The position numbers and the translations under genes are program-made. This document shows, piece by piece, positions 24,394-30,709 of a stretch of 64,000 nt of DNA. The notes below the pieces were generated by a model. The model saw only the letters and a list, made by a program, of their open reading frames with translations, was not told the origin of the DNA and made no database searches. Position 1 is the stretch's first letter; the number at the start of each line of letters is the position of its first letter. The stretch is from positions 1 through 64,000 of the forward strand of contig JAFWGQ010000049.1 of assembly GCA_017512365.1 (NCBI GenBank), read 5' to 3'. Origin of the DNA: Mogibacterium sp. (GTDB taxonomy: Bacteria > Bacillota > Clostridia > Peptostreptococcales > Anaerovoracaceae).

Positions 24394-25794
24394 CTATTTG
24401 ATGTCGTTGTTCGTCTTGCCCTGACGGAACTGGCTTACATCTCCTGTCTTCTCCTGATCAGGATACAGAGGGATGGCAGCGGCGTACAGAGCGGCGCATG
24501 TCACGAGATCCTGCTTCCAGGTGATCTCGTTAGGAGCGTGAGCCTGGCTCTCCGCTCCCGGACCGAATCCCACGCAAGGGATGCCGTAGCGTCCCTGGAT
24601 GGAAACTCCGTTGGTCGAGAATGTCCACTTGTCGCAGAGCGGACGTCCCTCTCTCTTGTCCATGGCTGTAGGCGAGCCTATCCTCTTCTCGCCGAAGAGA
24701 GCCTTGTGGGCCTCGACAAGAGCCTTTACGTGAGCGGAGCTCTCCTTGTTGATCCATGTCGGGAAGTAGCACTCTGTCTCGTATACTTCGCCTGTCCATG
24801 ACGGACGGTCATACATGTACATCGATACTTTTACATCATCTCCGTACTTTCTGACGCTCGGAAGATCCCTGATCTCATCGAGGCAGCTGTCCCATGTCTC
24901 GCCGGCAGTCATTCTTCTGTCGATCGAGATAGCGCAGGAGTCCGCTACCGCGCAGCGGCTAGGCGATGTATAGAAGATCTGCGATACTGCGCATGTTCCG
25001 CGCCCGAGGAACCTTGCGTCCTCGTAGTGATCAGGATTGAACTCAGGATCGAGCATCTTCACAAGGCCGCGGATGGCTGTGCTGTCGTCGCATCCGTTGT
25101 TGTTGAGCTGTCTGACCTCGTCGATGATGTCCGCCATCTTGTAGATCGCGTTGTCTCCTCTTTCCGGAGCCGATCCGTGGCAGGATACGCCCTTTACGTC
25201 CACTCTGATCTCCATGCGTCCTCTGTGTCCGCGGTATACGCCGCCGTCCGTAGGCTCTGTCGAGATAACGAAGTCGATCTTCGAAGCAGCGTCTTCAGGA
25301 CCGTTGAAGTACTTGTTCACGATGTACTGCCAGCACATTCCGTCGCAGTCCTCTTCCATGACGGAGCCGACTACCATGATCTTGTAGCCCTCAGGAATGA
25401 GGCCGAGGTCCTTCATGATCTTTGCGCCGTATACCGCGCTGGACATTCCGCCTTCCTGGTCGGAGCCGCCGCGTCCGTAGATGATGTCATCAGTCTCATA
25501 GCCCTTGTAAGGGTCCTTTTCCCAGTTGTTGATGTTGCCGATGCCGACCGTGTCGATGTGAGAGTCGAGAGCGATGATCTTGTCTCCCTCGCCCATCCAG
25601 CCGATGATGTTGCCGAGTCCGTCGATCTCGACCTTGTCATAGCCGAGCTTTTCCATCTCGGCCTTGATGCACATCACCACGTCCTTCTCCTCCGCGCTTT
25701 CGCTCGGATGAGAGATCATGTCTCTGAGGAACCTGCTCATATCAGGTCCGTATTTCTCAGCGGCTTTTCTTATAGCTTCATAATAAGGAATCAT
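24394..25794 (-). CDS. ygeY: YgeY family selenium metabolism-linked M20 hydrolase
   Basis: 466-residue M20-type amidohydrolase whose family is linked to selenium and purine clusters. Strong block matches to E. coli Yge[92 protein letters not shown] and SQAHAPNE (final metal His). The ATG at 25794 has GGAGG 7-8 nt upstream; the GTG six codons earlier is not the start. It heads the ygeY-xpt-deaminase operon and is divergent from a regulator. Its likely role is hydrolysis of a carbamoylated or ureido ring-opening product in anaerobic purine breakdown. Confidence 0.93.
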   Translation of the reverse strand: MIPYYEAIRKAAEKYGPDMSRFLRDMISHPSESAEEKDVVMCIKAEMEKLGYDKVEIDGLGNIIGWMGEGDKIIALDSHIDTVGIGNINNWEKDPYKGYETDDIIYGRGGSDQEGGMSSAVYGAKIMKDLGLIPEGYKIMVVGSVMEEDCDGMCWQYIVNKYFNGPEDAASKIDFVISTEPTDGGVYRGHRGRMEIRVDVKGVSCHGSAPERGDNAIYKMADIIDEVRQLNNNGCDDSTAIRGLVKMLDPEFNPDHYEDARFLGRGTCAVSQIFYTSPSRCAVADSCAISIDRRMTAGETWDSCLDEIRDLPSVRKYGDDVKVSMYMYDRPSWTGEVYETECYFPTWINKESSAHVKALVEAHKALFGEKRIGSPTAMDKREGRPLCDKWTFSTNGVSIQGRYGIPCVGFGPGAESQAHAPNEITWKQDLVTCAALYAAAIPLYPDQEKTGDVSQFRQGKTNNDIK

Positions 25795-25896
25795 ATCGTT
25801 TACCTCCGTCACAAAATTATTTTTTATTGTATATGAAAATTTTTGTTGCTAAAATTAGTTATCTTATTTATGTACCACACGAAAGCGGGATACAGA
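25795..25896. promoter_or_regulatory. Divergent control region of ygeY and its regulator
   Basis: Very AT-rich stretch between two divergent genes. On the - strand CATATACAAT supplies a -10 (TACAAT) about 30-40 nt before the ygeY ribosome site; its -35 is weak. A small palindrome CTAA-AA-TTAG lies near 25850-25860, where a regulator could act on both genes. Exact start sites cannot be fixed by eye. Confidence 0.4.
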
Positions 25897-26553
25897 ATGA
25901 AACACAGCAATGAATTCGAATTTGCGATCCGCATGGCCAGAGGCATCGCAGGCCAGTTCGGTCCGAACTGCGAAGTTGTCATCCACGACCTGCGCGGCAA
26001 CGATACCGAGCATTCCATAATAGCCATCGAAAACGGTCATGTCACCGGCCGCTCCATCGGAGACGGCCCTTCTCATATCGTTCTCGAGTCTCTTAGGGAA
26101 GACTCTTCGATGATCGAGGACCGCATATCCTACCTCACAAAGACCCCGGACGGCAAAGTCCTCAAGTCCTCCACGCTCTTTATACGCGATGAGGACGGGA
26201 AAGCCATAGGTCTCATGGGCATCAACTACGACATAAGCATGATGCTCGCGATGGACGATTCGATCCGTGCCTTTACAGGACAGGAGCAGTCATATGCCGA
26301 GCCGGAATCCATATCCAGGAACGTTGCCGATCTGCTGGACGAGCTGCTCGAGCACAGCGTCAGGATAGTCGGAAAGCCTGTCGCGATGATGAACAAGGAA
26401 GACAAGATCCGTGCGATCCGCTTCCTCGACAGCAGCGGAGCTTTCCTGATAACCCGCTCGGGCCCTAAGGTCTGCCAGTACTTCGGGATCTCGACCTACA
26501 CACTGTACAGCTATCTCGACGAGATCAGGAAGGCCGGAGAGTCCGGTGAGTGA
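25897..26553 (+). CDS. YheO-like PAS domain transcriptional regulator
   Basis: 218 residues. The N-terminal half is a YheO-type PAS domain (GQFGPNCEVVIHDLRG, SIGDGPSHIVLE, KSSTLFIRDEDGKAIGLMGINYDIS). The C-terminal half is a helix-turn-helix of the same family (KIRAIRFLDSSGAFLITRSGPKVCQYFGISTYTLYSYLDEIR). Members such as DauR sense small metabolites. I chose the ATG at 25897 because the domain starts right after it (weak GCGGGA upstream); two earlier in-frame starts would add 9-18 residues. Divergence from ygeY suggests it controls that operon, and possibly the adjacent arcC/ygeW/hyuA genes. Confidence 0.85.
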   Translation: MKHSNEFEFAIRMARGIAGQFGPNCEVVIHDLRGNDTEHSIIAIENGHVTGRSIGDGPSHIVLESLREDSSMIEDRISYLTKTPDGKVLKSSTLFIRDEDGKAIGLMGINYDISMMLAMDDSIRAFTGQEQSYAEPESISRNVADLLDELLEHSVRIVGKPVAMMNKEDKIRAIRFLDSSGAFLITRSGPKVCQYFGISTYTLYSYLDEIRKAGESGE

Positions 26554-26568
26554 TGCAAAGCACAGCAG

Positions 26569-26594
26569 GCGCCCTTCAGCGAGGGGCGCTTTTT
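26569..26594 (+). terminator. Terminator of the YheO-like regulator gene
   Basis: GCGCCC (26569-26574) and GGGCGC (26584-26589) form a stem with a 9-nt loop, followed on the + strand by TTTTT. It fills the 41-nt gap between two convergent genes. Confidence 0.75.
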
Positions 26595-27566
26595 CTATGC
26601 GTGTATCCTCGTTCCGGTCAGGCCGTTTATGCCGTCCTTTGCCTTTTCGAGCAGTGTGATGAGAGCTGTCCTTCCCGGCTTGGATTCCGCGAATTTCACG
26701 GCAGCCTCCACCTTAGGAAGCATCGATCCCTTGGCGAACTGGCCTTCCTCCATGTACTTCTTTATCTCGCTGACGCTGACATCTCCGATCTCTTTCTCAT
26801 CAGGCTTGCCGAAGTTGAGAGCCGCATTCTCGACGGCGGTGAGAATGATCAGATAATCGGCATCGAGTTCTTCTGCCAGAAGCTCCGAAGCGAGGTCCTT
26901 GTCGATGACAGCCGGAGCACCTTTGAGATGGTTGTTCTCTGTCCTGAACACAGGTATGCCGCCTCCGCCTGCTGCGATCACGATGTGGCCGGTATCGGCA
27001 AGAGCCTTGATGGTATCGATCTCGACGATAGCCTTCGGCTTAGGGCTCGCGACAACTCTCCTGTAGCCTCTTCCGGAATCCTCAATGAAGATATGGCGTT
27101 TTTCCATAGCCTTTTTGTCGGCTTCGGCCTTGGTCAGGAAAGGTCCTATCGGCTTTGTAGGATTCTTGAACGCAGGGTCCTGAGGATCGACCTCGACCTG
27201 GGTGAGGCAGGTCGCAACGTCCATATTTATGCCCCTGTCAAGCAGTTCCTCTCTGAGCCTGTTCTGGATATCGTATCCGATATAGCCCTGGCTCATGGCT
27301 GTGCATACGGACAGTGGGAAGTGCGGATGCTTCTCCGGGTTCTCTCTCGAAAGAAGCGTCATGGCATCCTGTATGACTCCGACCTGAGGGCCGTTGCCGT
27401 GGGTGACGACCACCTCGTATCCTTCCTCGATGAGGTCGGCGATCGGCTTGACCGCTTCCGATACGGAGACCATCTGCTCGATCAGATTGCTGCCCAGAGC
27501 ATTGCCGCCCAGCGCCACTACTACTTTCTTCTTATCGCTCTTCTGTTCTTTTTTCTTTTCTTCCAT
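26595..27566 (-). CDS. arcC: Carbamate kinase
   Basis: 323-residue amino-acid-kinase-fold enzyme that makes ATP from carbamoyl phosphate and ADP. Family blocks: VVVALGGNALG, VTHGNGPQVG, AMSQGYIGY, AAGGGGIPVF, VIDKDLASELLA, LTAVENAALNFGKP and FAKGSMLPKVEAA. A 14-residue Lys/Glu-rich N-terminal extension precedes the core. AAAGGTG lies upstream of the ATG. It follows ygeW by 78 nt containing a strong hairpin. In this cluster (the E. coli equivalent is yqeA) it would be the energy-yielding last step after YgeW. Confidence 0.95.
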   Translation of the reverse strand: MEEKKKEQKSDKKKVVVALGGNALGSNLIEQMVSVSEAVKPIADLIEEGYEVVVTHGNGPQVGVIQDAMTLLSRENPEKHPHFPLSVCTAMSQGYIGYDIQNRLREELLDRGINMDVATCLTQVEVDPQDPAFKNPTKPIGPFLTKAEADKKAMEKRHIFIEDSGRGYRRVVASPKPKAIVEIDTIKALADTGHIVIAAGGGGIPVFRTENNHLKGAPAVIDKDLASELLAEELDADYLIILTAVENAALNFGKPDEKEIGDVSVSEIKKYMEEGQFAKGSMLPKVEAAVKFAESKPGRTALITLLEKAKDGINGLTGTRIHA

Positions 27567-27599
27567 CTTGCTTGCACCTTTATGATCTTTTAAACGAAC

Positions 27600-27634
27600 G
27601 GAGACGGTACCGCCCTTCCGGGCAGCACCGCTCC
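27600..27634 (-). other. Intercistronic hairpin with GNRA-type loop between ygeW and arcC
   Basis: On the - strand GGTGCTGCCC pairs with GGGCGGTACC around the tetraloop GGAA, extended by GGAG/CTCC pairs below. It is followed by GTCGTTT-type sequence without a real T tract, so a processing or stability element or a weak attenuator is more likely than a full terminator. Confidence 0.5.
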
Positions 27635-27644
27635 TCAGTACGAT

Positions 27645-28841
27645 CTAGAATTTTTTTCTCGGAGCTGCCTCTCCGTCGAGAGCCTTGAGTGCAGCTACAG
27701 GGTCCTTGACCTTTGCAAGGAATATCATGGCCGCGATGATATACGGCTTGTTTGACGCCTCTTTGTAGAGGGAGTCGCGGGCGTGATCGAAGACATCAGC
27801 CGTGACTTCGCCGTGCTCGCAGGAAATGCCCTGGATGTCTGCAGGCAGCGGATGCATGTAGAGAGTGTCGACTCCGTTCTTCGTCAGCTTCATCATCTCT
27901 TCATCAACGAGCCAGTCCTGATGCTTCGCGTTCTGTACGAGCAGTTTCTTTTCGAGGGCATCGATCCCGTTGAAGTCTCCCTTGCCGTAGAGGTCTGTAC
28001 GGATCTCCATGGCGTGGAACGGGGCCCAGCTCTTAGGATATACGACGTCGGCATCTTTGAATGCTTCCTTCATGTCGTGTGTGATGCTGAACTTTCCGCC
28101 GGATTCGGCAGCGTTCTTCTTTGCGACCTCTACCACGTCCTCCATCACCTCGTATCCTTCCGGATGAGCGAGCACTACGTCCATCCCGAAACGCGTAAGG
28201 AGTCCGATGATGCCCTGCGGAACCGAAAGAGGCTTTCCGTACGACGGCGAATAAGCCCAGCTCATCGCGATCTTCTTGCCCTTGAGGTTTTCAACTCCGC
28301 CCATCTCATGGATGATGTGGAGGGCATCTGCGAGCGCCTGTGTCGGATGGTCGATGTCGCACTGCAGGTTTACCAGGGTCGGCTTCTGTTCGAGCTCGTG
28401 ATCCTCGGCCGCCTGTGTCACGGAATCGATGAACTCGTGCATGTAGGCGTTGCCCTTGCCGATGTACATGTCGTCACGAATACCGATGACGTCCGCCATG
28501 AAGGAGATCATGGTAGCTGTCTCGCGTACCGTCTCGCCGTGTGCGATCTGCGACTTCTTCTCGTCGAGGTCTGCTACCTCAAGTCCGAGCAGGTTGCATG
28601 CGCTGGCATACGAGAATCTCGTACGTGTGGAATTGTCCCTGAAGATCGAGATGCCGAGTCCGGAATCGAAGATCTTTGTGGACTTGTTGCGTTCTCTGAG
28701 ATCTCTCAGTGCGTCTGCCACTGTGAATACAGCTTCGATCTCATCGTCTGACTTCTCCCATGTCAGGAAAAAATCGTTTTCGTACATGTCGGCGATGTTC
28801 AGTTTCGCCAGCTTTTCAGCAAGTTCTGTTGTCTTGGACAT
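27645..28841 (-). CDS. ygeW: YgeW family knotted carbamoyltransferase
   Basis: 398-residue member of the aspartate/ornithine carbamoyltransferase fold, close to the E. coli YgeW size. Carbamoyl-phosphate motif FRDNSTRTRFSYASA (about residues 68-82), then DEKKSQIAHGE, CDIDHPTQALAD (HPxQ), KSWAPF and YMHPLPADI. The ATG at 28841 is preceded by AAAGGAG; a TTG nine codons earlier lies within that ribosome site region and is rejected. It has its own promoter 78 nt upstream. Presumed to phosphorolyse a carbamoylated intermediate of purine breakdown and feed carbamoyl phosphate to ArcC; the true substrate of this family is not settled. Confidence 0.93.
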   Translation of the reverse strand: MSKTTELAEKLAKLNIADMYENDFFLTWEKSDDEIEAVFTVADALRDLRERNKSTKIFDSGLGISIFRDNSTRTRFSYASACNLLGLEVADLDEKKSQIAHGETVRETATMISFMADVIGIRDDMYIGKGNAYMHEFIDSVTQAAEDHELEQKPTLVNLQCDIDHPTQALADALHIIHEMGGVENLKGKKIAMSWAYSPSYGKPLSVPQGIIGLLTRFGMDVVLAHPEGYEVMEDVVEVAKKNAAESGGKFSITHDMKEAFKDADVVYPKSWAPFHAMEIRTDLYGKGDFNGIDALEKKLLVQNAKHQDWLVDEEMMKLTKNGVDTLYMHPLPADIQGISCEHGEVTADVFDHARDSLYKEASNKPYIIAAMIFLAKVKDPVAALKALDGEAAPRKKF

Positions 28842-28918
28842 TGTTTTCTCCTTTGCTCTCTTAATCAACGTCTGCGTTTTATCTTCTAAAAATTTTTTAT
28901 GCTTCCTAAACTATTTTT

Positions 28919-28946
28919 ATTATATACTCTGCTGATTCTTTTTCAA
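28919..28946 (-). promoter_or_regulatory. Sigma-A promoter of ygeW-arcC
   Basis: On the - strand -35 TTGAAA (28941-28946), a 16-bp spacer and a perfect -10 TATAAT (28919-28924). The start should fall near 28912, leaving a ~70-nt leader before ygeW. The -35 box overlaps the inverted repeat at 28939-28965. Confidence 0.8.
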
Positions 28947-28965
28947 TGCTTTGACCATTGAAAAA
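28939..28965. repeat. Perfect 10-bp inverted repeat over the ygeW -35 box
   Basis: TTTTTCAATG (28939-28948) and CATTGAAAAA (28956-28965) are exact reverse complements separated by CTTTGAC. One arm covers the -35 of the ygeW promoter, and the other ends 5 nt from the hyuA stop. It can be read as an operator or as an AT-rich terminator of hyuA. Confidence 0.7.
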
Positions 28966-28969
28966 CCGA

Positions 28970-30376
28970 TTATTTTTTTGAGATCAGCACGCTTTCTCCG
29001 CGCCTGAGATATCTTCCGTCTCCCCTGCTGCCGGTGAACTTTCCGTCTCTGGCTATCTCGCTTCCTCTCAGAAGGACTCTGTCGATCCTGCCGTCGAGAG
29101 TCATGCCTTCGTAGCATGAATAATCCGATGCCCCGCGGATGTACGCTCTGTCGATCACCGTCTTCCCTGCCGGATCGATCATGACTATGTCCGCGTCTGT
29201 CCCCGGCTCGAGCGATCCCTTCTGAGGATACATACCGAACATGCGGCACGGTTCTGCCGAAGCGTACCTGACCACCTGAGGCAGGCTTATGCGTCCCTTC
29301 ATGAAGCCCTCGGAGAAAAGCAGCATCAGCCTCTCCTGCACGCCCGGCGCTCCGTTGGGGCACTTAGTGAAATCGTCCCTGCCGTACTGCTTCTCGGCTT
29401 TGCCCTCCTTGAAGTGGAACGGGCAGTGGTCGGTAGCCACCGTATCTATGATGCCTCCTTCGGCGAGCGCCTGCCAGAGTTCCTCCCTGTCCTGATCTTT
29501 GCGGAGCGGCGGCGACATTATCGCCTTGAGCCCCTCCTCAGGATCATCGTACGCGCTGTCATTGAGTATCAGATACTGTATGCAGGTCTCGACGCCGAGG
29601 TTCGGCCTGTTCTCGGCCCTTGCCTTCATCACCTCGTGCAGTCCCTCCGCGCTCGAGAGATGCACTATGTATAAAGGCGCGTCCCCTGCCATAGCGGCTA
29701 TGTGTATCATGCGGTTCACCGCCTCGGCTTCGCACCTTGCCGGTCTTGAAAGCGGGTGGTACTTCGCCTCGGTATGGCCCTGCTCTGGCAGCTCCTTTCT
29801 GAGCTGAGTGAGGACTCCGTGGTTCTCGCAGTGCACGGTGATGACTATGCCGGCCTCCTTAGCCGCTCTGAGCACGCGGAAGACTTCATCATCCTCGAGC
29901 CTGTAATCGTATGTCAGATAGACCTTGAAGCTTGTGATGCCTTCCTCTTCCTTTATCTCCTTCATCTCATCGAAAGTGTCGCCGTGCACATGCTGAAAGA
30001 CTCCGTGGAAGCCGTAGTCCACGACCGCGTTGCCGTCGGCCAGCCTGTGATATTCGTTCACCTGATGCCACAGGCTGCAGTCCTTCGGTCCGAAGGCCAT
30101 GTGATCGACTATGGTCGTCGTGCCTCCGCACGCCGCCGCGACCGTCCCGTCATAGAAGTCGTCTACAGCCCGCGCGAAGCCCACATCGAGATCCATGTGG
30201 GTATGGACATCGACTGCTCCCGGCATCACGTACATGCCTTCCGCGTCGATAACCTCGGCATCATCGCACCCGATGTCTTCGCCGACCCTGACTATCTTCT
30301 CATCTTCGATAAGGATGTCTCCTTTGAAGACCTCGGTATCCGTCACGATCTGTCCGTTCTTTATTACTTTCTTCAT
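28970..30376 (-). CDS. hyuA: Dihydropyrimidinase/D-hydantoinase family enzyme
   Basis: 468-residue cyclic amidohydrolase. Binuclear zinc site: DVHTHMD, carboxylated Lys in SFKVYLTYD, TVHCENH, YIVHLSSAEG and ATDHCPFHF. Substrate loop SPPLRKDQD. The protein is complete and typical in length. It matches HyuA of the E. coli purine/selenium locus and should open a hydantoin-like ring in anaerobic urate/purine degradation. The ribosome site (GGCAGAGAAAAG) is weak. Its upstream region 30377-30709 contains the phased inverted-repeat array and no other gene, so control of hyuA is the most obvious role for that array. Confidence 0.92.
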   Translation of the reverse strand: MKKVIKNGQIVTDTEVFKGDILIEDEKIVRVGEDIGCDDAEVIDAEGMYVMPGAVDVHTHMDLDVGFARAVDDFYDGTVAAACGGTTTIVDHMAFGPKDCSLWHQVNEYHRLADGNAVVDYGFHGVFQHVHGDTFDEMKEIKEEEGITSFKVYLTYDYRLEDDEVFRVLRAAKEAGIVITVHCENHGVLTQLRKELPEQGHTEAKYHPLSRPARCEAEAVNRMIHIAAMAGDAPLYIVHLSSAEGLHEVMKARAENRPNLGVETCIQYLILNDSAYDDPEEGLKAIMSPPLRKDQDREELWQALAEGGIIDTVATDHCPFHFKEGKAEKQYGRDDFTKCPNGAPGVQERLMLLFSEGFMKGRISLPQVVRYASAEPCRMFGMYPQKGSLEPGTDADIVMIDPAGKTVIDRAYIRGASDYSCYEGMTLDGRIDRVLLRGSEIARDGKFTGSRGDGRYLRRGESVLISKK

Positions 30377-30425
30377 CTTTTCTCTGCCGCTCTTCCTCTC
30401 TGCTGTTTCTGCACGCCCGGTGATA

Positions 30426-30706
30426 TGTGTATTATCTGCTCAAAATGCTTGTTTCATACACAAAATAAGCTTATTCATTGATCATAAATCAGTCTGATGA
30501 TGCGTTTTTGTGTATTATTTCCATATGATCCGGTTGTCATACACAACTTTTACCGAATTCCTGTGTATGGTTCTTCTGTTTTGGCAGGAAAATACACAAA
30601 CAGGCCCGGTTCACGGTCTTTTCAGGCATGGATCAGCCGTTTTTTGTGTATGACTGTCATCATTTGAAGAAATAATACACAACTCTGCCCGGATGGATGA
30701 CACACA
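30426..30706. repeat. Helically phased array of four TGTGTA-N25-TACACA inverted pairs
   Basis: This fills the 333-nt gap between the xanthine dehydrogenase stop and hyuA. TGTGTA cores start at 30426, 30509, 30562 and 30645. Their inverted partners TACACA start at 30457, 30540, 30593 and 30676, each exactly 31 bp on. A degenerate ninth site, CACACA, is at 30701. Inter-pair steps are 52, 22 and 52 bp, so all steps are close to whole helical turns. The extended half-site reads T(C/A)ATACACAA, always flanked by A/T. The alternating 83/53/83-bp unit spacing suggests an old 136-bp duplication. The halves are one base (position 2) from a DnaA box (TTATNCACA). Most likely a cooperative operator array for hyuA; the protein is unknown. 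Confidence 0.85.
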
Positions 30707-30709
30707 ATT

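Noticed and set aside
30426-30706. CRISPR array
   Set aside because: The repeats are short (6-10 bp), occur as inverted pairs and not direct repeats, and spacers are unequal. No cas genes are present.
30426-30706. Chromosomal origin (DnaA box cluster)
   Set aside because: The half-sites differ from TTATNCACA at position 2 in every copy, there is no dnaA, dnaN or AT-rich unwinding region, and the flanks are metabolic genes. A DnaA-titrating cluster is kept only as an alternative.
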